Program-made: the position numbers and the translations under genes
Notes under the pieces: model-generated
Seen by the model: the letters and a program-made list of their open reading frames with translations, nothing else
What the model was told of the DNA's origin: nothing
Databases searched by the model: none
From: Daucus carota subsp. sativus
Lineage: Eukaryota; Streptophyta; Magnoliopsida; Apiales; Apiaceae
NCBI RefSeq assembly: GCF_001625215.2
Contig: NC_030383.2
Span: 59,882,949-59,946,948, forward strand
Direction: 5' to 3'
DNA length: 64,000 bases
In this document: positions 26,073 to 36,657 of the stretch, one piece after another
Layout of the letters: every line of letters begins with the position of its first letter
Numbering within the stretch: position 1 is the first letter of the stretch

Positions 26073-26658
26073 AAGGAGCTAGGGGAACCAGCAGTTAAGG
26101 GCACAAACAATGTGCTCATGGCTGCAAAGAAGCATGGAGTTAGGCGCGTGGTCATTAACTCATCCGTGTCAGCTATTGTTCCCAGGCCTCACTGGCCAAC
26201 TGATGCCATCAAGAACGAAGATTGCTGGACAGATGCTTCTTTCACTGATCGTTCAGCTTGTTCCCCTTTGAGTCCATCTCTCATTTCAGTGACTTTGCAG
26301 CTAAGGTTGCAGAACTGTATCCGGAATTTCAGTTGCCTAGGTATTACATTTAACTTCATTGAAGCTATTCTCTTTAGTCTTATCTAATCAGAAACTAGTC
26401 ACACTATTTGAACCATATGAAAAGTGAAAACGCCTTAGTTCTTCAGCCAGTTATCGTCCGTTTATGGGATGATTTTTTTGTACTCTTGTTCATACAAATG
26501 CTTAAATATTACATTATGTCAGAGGATACCAATCCGGTGTTGCTGAGATCAAGGATGCAGCGAAGAAGCAGATGGACTTCGGTTTGCAGTTCACTTCGAT
26601 TGAGCAGATTATCAAGGATTCTGTTGAGAGCTTGAAGAGCAAAGGTTTCCTGTCTTGA
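26073..26658 (+). pseudogene. Collapsed CCR-like pseudogene
   Basis: It begins after a good acceptor (TTTTTCAG) with an exon-3-like stretch (KELGEPAVKGTNNVLMAAKK, VVINSS, RPHWPTD, NEDCWTD). It then runs straight into the second half of exon 5 ([19 protein letters not shown], in a shifted frame), with exon 4, introns 3-4 and the first part of exon 5 missing. A donor follows (CCTAG|GTATTAC) and then an exon-6-like end, [20 protein letters not shown] to KGFLS and stop. Exons 1 and 2 are absent and the nearest upstream DNA has no match to them. With exons lost and a frameshift it cannot make the enzyme. It sits between two intact copies in the same direction, so it is a failed local duplicate, slightly closer to copy B in its last exon. 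Confidence 0.88.
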
Positions 26659-26990
26659 AAGTAGACATTACATTTTTGTCATTGTCAATTGTCACAGGGT
26701 CTTGACAGGGGCTGTACAATAAATTCTTGCAGCATACTTAACAAAAAACATACTCCGTCAGTCCCCGGAATTGTATACGTTTGAGACGGAGGCTCGACAC
26801 GTATTTTAAAAATTTTATAAAGTCTAGTTTCATAAAATTGTCAATAATAACTGCTGTTAATTAGTCTGTATTTTGAAACACATAAATCCTAAAATATAAG
26901 AAAAGAAAAAAAATTATAATATTTGTATTTAAATTTGAAATAAATAAAAAGGGGATTGAAAAACAAGCGGCTGTTAGATTGCGAGACTGA

Positions 26991-28457
26991 GAGCATCTCC
27001 AATAGTCTCCTAACCCACTCTTAAATATAATATAAATTATAGGCTCTTAGAGCAAGTCCAATGCTAGATGCTATATATCTATTGCTATTGCTATAATTTA
27101 GCACCAAAAAGTGTTTTTTGGTGCTAAAATAAAACTTGCACTCCAATACTAAGTTCTATAACTAGTTTCAAATTTAACCAACTCATTAACTTTTACCTAA
27201 CTTCTATAAATTATATTAAATATCTCAACAAATATAGAACCAAGGATGATGTGGCAACATGGATGGATCCATCCTTGGTTTCAAATATAGAACCAAGGAT
27301 GCATCTATGCATGGATGCATCCAAATATAGCACCACTTTGGAGTTGAGTTTTTTTACTTTTGATGCTATAATATAGCAATAGAACCAAGTATAGCATTGC
27401 ATTGGAGTTGCTCTTAGTGATTTAAAGTGGGTTCAACTCCAACAATACTCCTATGTTCACTTCTTATTTTGTTTTTATATTATTAAAAACAAATCATGTG
27501 CATAGAAGTACAAAAGAAAGTGGATGGAGAGAGAATGTGTGCTTACAAGTATATTATAAAATATTAGTTAAGAGTGACTAGTAACTCTTAAAAATGAGGA
27601 GAGAGAGGAGGAATTTAGTAAACTTAAGAGCAACTCTTAAATTGCTCTTTAAAATATAATATAATATTTTGCTCCTAGTGAGCTAAGACATTGAAAAAGA
27701 TTTCAACTCCAATGCTCCTCTTTATATTTGCTCCTTATTCATATTTTATTCATATAAATGAGAGAGAAAAGTAAAAAGAGAGAAATGTTGGAAGTAAGGT
27801 TGGAGGGAAATCAATATTATATTCATAAAAAAAGAGTTAAGAGCATCTCCAAGAGACTCTTCATTTAGGCTCTTAACTTGAGATTTGAGGAGGGAGAGGA
27901 AAAATGTTGCTCCAAGAGACTCTTAAATGGCTCTTAAATCTTAAGAGCCTCTTATTTCTCTCTCCTCTCTCCTCAAAGTTAAGAGCCACCACATGGCTCC
28001 TAACTTATTTTTTTACAATAAAAAAATCTTTCCCTCCAGTTCACCTTCATCTTTCACTCTCTTTTGTTGTAGTGGAGCCCAATATATGAATAAAATATGA
28101 AATAGAGAAGAGATGTAGAGAGTATTGTTGGAGTTTACACTCTTAACTTTGTTCTAAATTACTAAGAGCCACATTTTTTATATTATATTTAGGAGCCAAC
28201 AAAGACGCTCTTGGAGATGCTCTAAGAGCTCTTACATGCTCTTTAAAAGAGAGGAGAGATGATGAGCTCTTAAATTTTTAAAGAGCTTCTAGGAGCCCAT
28301 TGGAGCTCTAATTTTTGTTTTGCTCTTTAAATTTGAAATTAAGAGCTCATTTAGAGAGCCCCTTGGAGATACTCCAAGGGCCTATTGGAGGAAGCAAAAA
28401 TCTCATCCTCCTCAAATTTTAATTTAAGAGCCACGGAGGGGGTTATCGGAGATGCTC
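26991..28457. mobile_element. Nested cluster of TWA-flanked MITEs
   Basis: The outer pair of ends is GAGCATCTCCAATAG (26991) and CGGAGATGCTC (ending 28457), with TGA on both sides. Inside are 27050-27413 (GAGCAAGTCCAATGC to GCATTGGAGTTGCTC, TTA on both sides) and 27841-28222 (GAGCATCTCCAAGAG to CTCTTGGAGATGCTC, TAA on both sides). Further related, less clear pieces lie at 27414-27840 and 28223-28457. The three-base TWA duplications and shared ends point to PIF/Harbinger-type MITEs that inserted into each other. Confidence 0.65.
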
Positions 28458-28542
28458 TGATAGATTAGGACAGCAGTGAACTTTACTGAAACACCAGTGC
28501 AAGTGTTTTAGTAGTTTGAGTAAAAAGTGAAGTACACACAAA

Positions 28543-30566
28543 ATGGCCGGAGATAAGACTGTGTGCGTCACCGGCGGCAGCGGCTTCATCGGCGCGTGGC
28601 TTGTACGTCTTCTCCTCGACCGGGGCTACTCCGTCCATGCCACCGTTCAAAATCTCCGTAACTCCCTCCCCCCTCTCTCCCTCTCTCTCTCTCTCTCTCA
28701 ATCTCATTGCGTTTTCTTTGAAATTATATGAATTATTAAATTAATTATAATGTGTTTATAATTTGTGTGTTTTATTGTAATTAAGATGATGAGAATGAAA
28801 CAAAGCACTTGGAAGACCTAGAAGAACACAAATCGAATCGTCTTCGGCTCTTCCAGATCGATCTTCTCGATTATGATTCGATTCTTAAGGCGATCACTGG
28901 TGTTTCCGGTGTCTTTCACCTTGCTTCTCCTTGCACTGTCGATAAAATCCTTGATCCCGAGGTTCCGTATCTTATATCTGATATTTACACATACTATACT
29001 CACATTTAAGCATACAGTGAATTAGTTATTGAAATGTTCGGTTGCGGAGATTGACATACAGTAAATAGATTTCGTTGGCCCTAACATTCTAGAGACAATG
29101 CATTTTTAAATTGATAAATGAATATAATTTCCCAGTCCTAGTGGTGTTGATTTACCAAGGTTCAACTGTATATAACATATTATACACATATAGTTAAATA
29201 TATCAAATATTGAAATGCGCATTTGCAGAAATTTAAATAGATGTGCATTTAATATTTGAGTTTGCAGAAGGAGGTATTGGGACCGGCAATCAAAGGGACG
29301 AATAATGTGCTTGTGGCTGCTAAGGAGCTTGGAGTTAAGCGTGTGGTGATTACTTCGTCCATTTCGGCGATTGTACCCAGTCGTCATTGGCCAGCTGATG
29401 TGGTTAAGAATGAGGACTGCTGGACCGATGTTGAGTATTGTAAGCAGAAGGAGGTGCGCTTGCTATCTGTGCTGTTAATTTTTAATATTGTGCATAATAA
29501 TCGAACTATTTGAACCAGTGTTTAAGTAAAACTGAATTTCAGACTTGGTGGTTTGGGACATCAATGAATAGGTTATTATCTTGATGTGTCTGTGCTGTGC
29601 GTAATAAAATGAAAGCGAAGGAAAAGAGTACTAAAAGACACAGTGACTCTAAAAAGCCCAAAATAAGGTAATGAACTGTGAGTGGCAATGGGTCCACCAA
29701 TCAATTAGGGTTTGATGTCAAGAAGGGGATGCCAACCATTCTACATATAGTGATAATCTTCTCTGTGCAAACTGAAGAAAGAACAGGAAAAATAATCAAA
29801 TTGCTGAGTTTAGTGAACCGGAGTATATCAATATGTTTTAAATGCGTTGAAATGAATGTGAGCTGAGATGCGCTCCTAGGTGCAGCCGAGTGTCTAAATG
29901 TCTATACATGTAAGCTATTACTCCCTGGTGTACAAAAATCTTAAAAATAAGTTATAGAATTATACTTTACAGGACCATTAAAGTGCGTGCTGCGTCCCTG
30001 TACCCCATTGTATACAACCAGGGGGGATGGAGGGAGTATCCACTTGTGACTTGAGAGGGGGAGGGGGGTCTGCCAGGTCAGGACCTTTCTATCGAAGGAA
30101 TTGCCTTTCACATTACTCAGTTTGTTGAGCTAACTCCATTTTGTCGCCATGACTGTTTCCATCAAGTACTTTGTTGCATTTTAGCCTTTAGACATGCAAC
30201 ATATCTTTAGAAATAGGATCGACTCCTCGAGATGATTGCTAGACTCGTAACATCGACCTGGTGTCATTGCCATTCTTGAAGTATATCGGACACCAGTAGC
30301 ATATAGGAGTGACAATATCAAACCCGACACGAATTCGACCCGCAAAGTACGAGTTTGGGTTAATTTCGAGTTGACCCAAAATTAAGTCGAAAAAAGCGGG
30401 TCATTTTCGGCTCGAATCCGGGTTACTCATAATTATGTGTATATATATATTTATAAAAATATATATTTTAATATTTTTGCATTATCTACTATTTAAATTT
30501 AATTAATAGTTTATTTTAATCTAATATAAATAAATTTATTAAGATTAAAATGACATTTATTTATTA

Positions 30567-30617
<51 letters not shown>

Positions 30618-32097
30618 TAAATTATAATTCGGGTTACCCGTGGGTTGTTCTGGTCGGGTTCAGGTTAAGGGGTCATTTGATAAATCTGAACAATTAATAT
30701 ATGAATGAATAATATATCTGATTGGTCTGAATGATTAAAAAATCTGAATTCTGAATGAATAATATTATTTGATAATTTTTTTAAAATATCTGAATGACAA
30801 AATTTTTAATAAAAAAACAAAAAAGTTAAATAATCTTTCGATGAAATTTATATGTAATAACTATAGAAATCTTATAAGTGTTTAATATAAAATATATTTA
30901 AAATTCTAAATATGATGTAATGGTTAATTTCAGGGTAGTATTACGTGTATGACTCGTTCCGCCAGAGTTTTTGAAATGAATAGGTCAGCACAATTTAAGA
31001 TCCGGTCAGCTGCAACAAGTGCATCCCAAACGAGATGAATCAGATGTTTCGGTCAGTTAGACCTTATTCAGCTCTAATCAGGAGTAAACAAATGGGCTCT
31101 AAGTATTCTGAGTCTCTGACCCATTAAAATTTGGGTCGGGTTTGGGTTTGGTCAAATTTGTAATCCGAGTCTGTCAACCTGACACGAACCTGACCCGATA
31201 CCCGAAATTTCCTCGAACCTCGATCCTTGTTTCAGCATGAAACGACCAATGTAATGCACTAGCTTGCTTGCTCTCCCAATTGAGCTACTTCCCTGGTGAT
31301 AGTATATGATAAAAAGTATTGTCTTGACATATGTTTTGGAACTAAATAGTTAAGTAAAGAAGAGGAGGTGGTTGAATTAAAAAGACAACAGCCCACCGCC
31401 CACAGTAGCAGTTCTGTAATATATGTAGAGAGCGAGGAATCGAACCTCGAACCTTCTGAGATGGTCGTGATAGATTAAGTGTAATACACTAATTTGCTTG
31501 CTCTACCAATTGAGCTACTTCCCCAGTGAGATTATATGACAAAAAGTATTGCCTCGACATATGTTTTGATTTTAAATTGTTAAGTAAAGAAGAAGGGGGA
31601 TGAATTGAAAAGACAACAGCAACCCGGCTTCAATACTTGAATACAGTGTATTGAACATTTATGTTTTGTATAATAGAGTTGCTGATGTTCTTGTCCTTTC
31701 TATCAAGTATCAACATTCAACACCGCCCACGGTAGCAGTTCTGTATTGTGTCTGGCTATTATGCACTTTGAGTCTTCAACAATTACAACTGCAGCTTAAC
31801 TCATGGCTTTTTCCGGATGGTTTAAAAGCCTTTTAAGCCTAAAACTTATTTTAAGGCTCATGTGTTCCACCTGCTTACATTTGTGGTAATATATATATAT
31901 ATGTTGAATAGAGCAATCTTCTGGACATTGGTGCTTTAAGACTAAATGACCAATTGGATTAAAAAAATGTGAGCCAAGATGCTCTATTAAGTGCAGCGGA
32001 GTGTGTAACTGCCAATTCTGCCAAGTCAGGACCTTTCGGTTGAAGGAATTGACTACACTCCGTCTATGCAGGTAAGCACTACTCACTTGTGACTTGA

Positions 32098-32132
<35 letters not shown>

Positions 32133-35100
32133 CGTAATTCCACCAATCAGGACCTTCTGGTTGAAGGAATTGACTTTTACGGGACTCAAGTGATCAATTT
32201 CATAGATCTACTCCGTAGTTAAGAGTTATGCTTAAGAACCATATATCAGAATCTTGGGAAGGAGAGAGTACATTATGAAATCAGATACAGAGTTGGCAAC
32301 CAAATTAGCACGTGCTGCTAGATAGAGAATAAATAGTATACCAATCAAATTTATGTAGAATAATGCAATGATACTTTCTTTGTGCTTCACTTGATTTATG
32401 TATATAGGCTAATGTTCCATGAAGAACACTCATCATATATATAAAAGCAGAGAGAACAATATATAATCTAGCTTAAATCTCATTTAGATTGTAAAATTAA
32501 CGAGTAGGCTTTTCTAGGCTGATAATTATGCACATAAACTAAACAGAATTTAGTATAATATTAACAGAATTAGGCTTAAACGTAACATTTACATGTAGAA
32601 TCTCATTATTACAAAAACCTGTATTATATTCTATGCTATTCTATAGTATTTTGATTTCTGAAATTCATATGATTTTTTTACATTGGACTCAATATCTTAA
32701 GCTTAGTTGTTAAACTTTGTCATTCTAATCTTAACCATCCCTTTTTTATATATATATAAAAGACCTGGCAGAATATGGTTTTGGACCAATTTTGGTTCAT
32801 TAATATGGATTTGGACTGGTTTATGAACCAGAACCATATATGAACCATATTATATCAAATATGGTTATAATTTGGTTTGGTTTTATATGGTTATGGACTC
32901 AAATATGGATATCCATATTTGTGACAAAATTTTAAAAATCTATATTAATTACACATCTTCTCTGGACTTTCACATGCATGAAAGAACTACGAAAATGAAT
33001 AGAGAACCCGGTTAAACTAAAAAAAAGACATACATCCATATAATTACTGCAAAAGTAATTAATACAAAAATAATAAATACGATTTAATACAATTATCTTA
33101 AAATATTTGAGTAGCTCAGTGCCATGTTTTGATGCTAATAAACTTAAAGAACCTGTTAATCAAATAGTAATAAAAGGTAAAAACAGAGTTGGCAAAACAG
33201 AGTTGGTAAAAACAGAGTTGGCAATGCTGTGGGTGGATGGTCCGCAAGTAAAACAAGGAGACAGCAAAAACATGAATAATGAAAGAGCTAACACAAGAAA
33301 ATCAGAGAGAGAGAGAGAGGGCGAGAGAGAGGAGAGAACCTATACCTGGAACATGAGAGATCGAAGATGAAAGAATTGAATTGCAGGATGTCACAAACAC
33401 GAAGGATGGGTAATGAAATCTAGGTTAAAGTTTTTTTTTTTTTTTTTGAATTATGGGTCATGTATTGTATTTGGTCCATATTTTGGATAAAAAAGATGAT
33501 TTCAAAACCAACCATATCCAAATAAAATATGTGATTTTTTGTTGGACCAAATTTTAAAAATTGGTTCGGTTTGGACTGGATATATGGTTTTGGGCTCATA
33601 TTGCCAGGTCTATAAAAAACAAAGCGTAAAGATGGTGTATTTTTATTTTTTTTATTTTTAATTTCAGGGCTGTCTCTTCAGAACGCAACCCACTGTATAT
33701 AACTGGCCTCAAAATTTTCCTTTATGTCCTAGTGTTATTGTACTATGAATTTATTTTGAAGCAGGCTCGTAGGATCTCTTTCTTTGAACTTATATTGGTC
33801 AGATAGTTACATGTTTTTAGAAGTACCTAGGGAGGTGCTTCCTGAATAAGCACTTGATCAAAACAGGCTCGATAAATTGCTCATAGTTACTAATTTCTAC
33901 TCTCTACTTCCTACAAGAGCAAGTTCCTATAGTAAATCAGCTGCTAACTTGTACCTCTGTTCAATCTATGCCAGTTATGGTATCCAGCGTCAAAGACACT
34001 TGCTGAGAAAGCTGCCTGGGAATTTGCCAAGGAAAAAGGTTTGGAAGTGGTCGTAGTAAATCCTGGAACTGTGATGGGCCCCGTTCTCCCTCCAACTCTT
34101 AATGCAAGCATGTTAATGCTACTTCGCCTTTTCCAGGGTAATTTTAGGGCACATCTTGTTTTTTAATTGATGCAATTACTCTTGTAATGCTTAATAAAGC
34201 TTTTGTTTATATAAAAATGACTTAATGGAGAATATTAGAAGTTCTTTAGAGCAACTCCGATAGATTATTCATGCTCTTAACTCAAATTTTAAAGGAATGA
34301 GTGAAAAAAAAAGTGCTCCCACATTGTCAGAGTGAAATCCTTATATTACTAGGAGACTCGTTTCATTCCTTATTTTTAAGGAATCTCTCCTCTCCTGAGG
34401 TTATCCTGAAGTAGAACACATGCTTGTTTGGACAAGGGATCAAGTCAGTTAGACATTTAAAATGTGTTTGAATGCCTTGTTCATCAATAGTACAACAATA
34501 CATCATATTTCTTGCAAAAATTGTGTTTAATGAAGAATTATGTAATCATCAAAACCTGCATCTTTCACCAAATTCAGGTTCTCTATATTTTGTTCAGTTA
34601 GCTCTTCAAGAAGTGTTTAGCTATTCAGGATTGCAGTCCATCTGACTGATAAAATTTGGCGATGTAAGTCTTTGAGACCTTTTTTAAGGGACATGATAAA
34701 TCCCATAATCAGGCAGTTTATTCTTTTCCCTTCAGATTTACTGTCAAACTGGTATATTTTCTTAATCGAAATACGACCCTTGGCTTAAGAGGTTGACTAT
34801 TCAAGGCTCAGTAAGGCCATAGCCCATAGCATGTAAATTTAATTGTAGAATTTTGTATTATAATCTGCCAATTAAAATTTTGGTTATTCCATTTACCTTG
34901 AACATGACCTGTGTTTTGTTTTGTAACCGACAAAATCAACTCTCAAGGATTCATGATCATGTAAAGATTTCACATGCATGTTTGATATTCTCTGTATATG
35001 CTTATTCAAACAATAAAAACTATACATACAAGAGGAATCTCTGTATAGGCTTATTCAAACAGCAAAAATTATGCTTACAAAAGGGATGAAATTTAAGTTA

Positions 35101-35760
35101 TATCTACTATTGCGGGATACTCAGTTTTGCACCGATACTGATGTTGCATGACATCAGCCAACTGGATATAGTCGATTGTAAAAACTACACCTAATTTGTT
35201 GGAAGTTAAATTTAGCAGAACTTTTCGTCTGTGTTGATTCTGTAGTCTAGACTTCCTTGGCAGAGTACTAGAGTTACTTTTTTTGTACTTGCTGCAGGTT
35301 GTACAGAAACTTATGAAGACTTCTTCATGGGATCAGTTCATGTCAAAGACGTGGCCCTAGCTCATATACTAGTTTATGAAAACCCAGCAGCGACTGGAAG
35401 GCATTTGTGTGTCGAAGCCATCTCTCATTATGGCGACTTTGCAGCAAAGGTTGCAGAACTATATCCTGAACATCAGTTTCCCAGGTATTGTCTTCATCAA
35501 GGCCAATTGTTTTGTCTGATTAGAAAACAATCACCTCTGAGCTTATGTGTTTCTGTTCATCTGTCTACTAAGAGTTAATCAACATATAGCTTATACAAAT
35601 GCTCAATTATAACAGCATACCAAGGGATACCCAACCCGGGTTGTTGAGATCGAAGGATGGAGCGAAGAAGCTGATGGACTTGGGTATGCAGTTTATTTCG
35701 ATGGAGCAGATTATCAAGGATTCCGTAGAGAGCTTGAAGAGCAAAGGGTTTCTGTCCTGA
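28543..35760 (+). CDS. Cinnamoyl-CoA reductase-like protein, copy B (At5g58490/SNL6 type)
   Basis: Six exons, 28543-28657, 28786-28961, 29268-29453, 33975-34137, 35298-35484 and 35616-35760, give 323 residues. The NADP-binding motif [11 protein letters not shown] lies near residue 8; Ser127/128 are in [10 protein letters not shown]; catalytic Tyr162 and Lys166 are in [15 protein letters not shown]. The stretch [18 protein letters not shown] and the end [10 protein letters not shown] fit the At5g58490/SNL6 group closely, better than copy A does. Exon sizes 2-6 are the same as in copy A, which shows tandem duplication. Intron 3 is 4.5 kb, against 0.16 kb in copy A, and is filled with MITEs, SINE-like repeats and simple repeats. 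The true substrate of this group is not settled; a hydroxycinnamoyl-CoA or related aldehyde reaction is only suggested by the name. Confidence 0.9.
29919..30038. mobile_element. Short Stowaway-like MITE in CCR-like B intron 3
   Basis: Starts TACTCCCTGGTGTAC and ends GGGGGGATGGAGGGAGTA; 120 bp with TA flanks. It interrupts a repeat whose uninterrupted relative lies at 31965-32160. Confidence 0.65.
30570..30614. repeat. (AT)n microsatellite
   Basis: About 45 bases of uninterrupted AT in intron 3 of CCR-like copy B. Confidence 0.95.
30669..31099. mobile_element. PIF/Harbinger-type MITE
   Basis: Starts GGGGTCATTTG and ends CAAATGGGCTC, with TAA on both sides (30666-30668 and 31100-31102). Non-coding, AT-rich. 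It sits in older repeat DNA rich in GACCCG/GGGTCGGGT motifs (about 30303-31212). Confidence 0.55.
31215..31640 (-). repeat. Tandem SINE-like repeats with tRNA-like heads
   Basis: Two units of about 220 bases. On the minus strand each holds an A box, GAAGTAGCTCAATTGG(T/G)AGAGC-like, at about 31294-31270 and 31523-31500, and a B box GGTTCGATTCC-like (clearest at 31448-31438). Both are followed on the plus side by AGTATTG(T/C)CTTGACATATGTTTT-like DNA. They are too degenerate and lack the pairing for real tRNA genes. Related to 25280-25600. Confidence 0.55.
32099..32132 (+). repeat. Run of 34 G
   Basis: An uninterrupted run of 34 guanines in intron 3 of CCR-like copy B, inside a repeat (GTGACTTGA-G-rich-GGACCTT.TGGTTGAAGGAATTGAC) whose relative at 30045-30110 has only short broken G runs. 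Confidence 0.9.
32762..33610. mobile_element. Non-autonomous hAT-like element
   Basis: Inverted ends GACCTGGCAGAATATGG on the left and the complement of CATATTGCCAGGTC on the right, flanked by similar A/T-rich 8-mers (ATATAAAA and TATAAAAA). About 850 bp, with many TATGGTT/AACCATA repeats near both ends and no transposase frame. The short frame at 33107-33370 is low-complexity. Confidence 0.55.
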
Positions 35761-36657
35761 AAGTAAGCGTTACATTGCGCTGTTATGGTCATAGTGTCTC
35801 GACAGTGATCTCTAGACTGTACAATAGATATGTCCAATTTTTCTAATGTAATTTTGATTTCTGTGTTAGCGGGTCACTTGTCAATGTAGGTGTATGTACT
35901 GTCATTTAGAACATTGAACATCTCAGTGATCTCCATTTCAGTGAAGTGATCAAGAGCAATCCTATGAAGATATTTTGATTAATATAAAAAAGATAGGTCC
36001 TGTAATTATGGTTTTTGCACAAGTTAGCTGAAACATTTATTAGATTAGCTAAAGAACCTATGGTTGTGTATTAATTAACAAACACGAGTGCACCTGGCTT
36101 CAGTATTGACCATATACATCATGTATGGTGGCAAGATATTTCAACAATGCTGTGATTATATTACGAATAATAAAAATAATATAAACGTAGAAAAATCGAC
36201 TTTTTGTATACGTGGCAAACATATTTTCATTTTTCATGTTATATAATACGTTGTACCTAAAATCAGCAAAATTTTAAAACCCATTTGTAAAGAAAGAACA
36301 TCTCTTTTACGAATATTATGCGAGTGTAGAAATCAGATAGATTTATCTGTTGATTCAAAATTTATCGGATATTTATTTATAAATAAATTATTTTTTAATT
36401 AAATCTGAATCTAATCGTTAAATCAATAAAATGTTCTTTTTAAAATTAATCAAGAATTTTCAACAAATCAATTCCCTAAATAAATATAATAATAATATTT
36501 TATTTTACATATGGATAACATGTACAAAAAGTCAACATAGTAACATATACACAAACTAACGTGAACTACCGGTCAAACTGGAAACTCCGGATAAACTAGG
36601 CACATATATACTTCTAGTTCGAACACACACACACAACTATTCGATCGCAGAATCAAA
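35761..36657. other. Intergenic; GILT promoter at its end
   Basis: Holds the 3' UTR of CCR-like copy B, AT-rich DNA with no recognised element, and the GILT promoter. TATATA at 36605-36610 lies about 50 bases before the GILT ATG and is a likely TATA box. Confidence 0.45.

Noticed and set aside
31490-31530. tRNA gene on the minus strand (A box GTAGCTCAATTGGTAGAGC)
   Set aside because: The A and B boxes are good, but the acceptor stem and anticodon arm do not pair; related copies in tandem show it is a SINE-like repeat.
31796-32146. 116-residue minus-strand frame starting with a run of prolines
   Set aside because: The prolines come from the G34 run; the rest has no protein-like pattern.
33107-33370. 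87-residue plus-strand frame
   Set aside because: It lies inside the hAT-like element and is made of short direct repeats (ACAGAGTTGG) and GAGA-type simple DNA.
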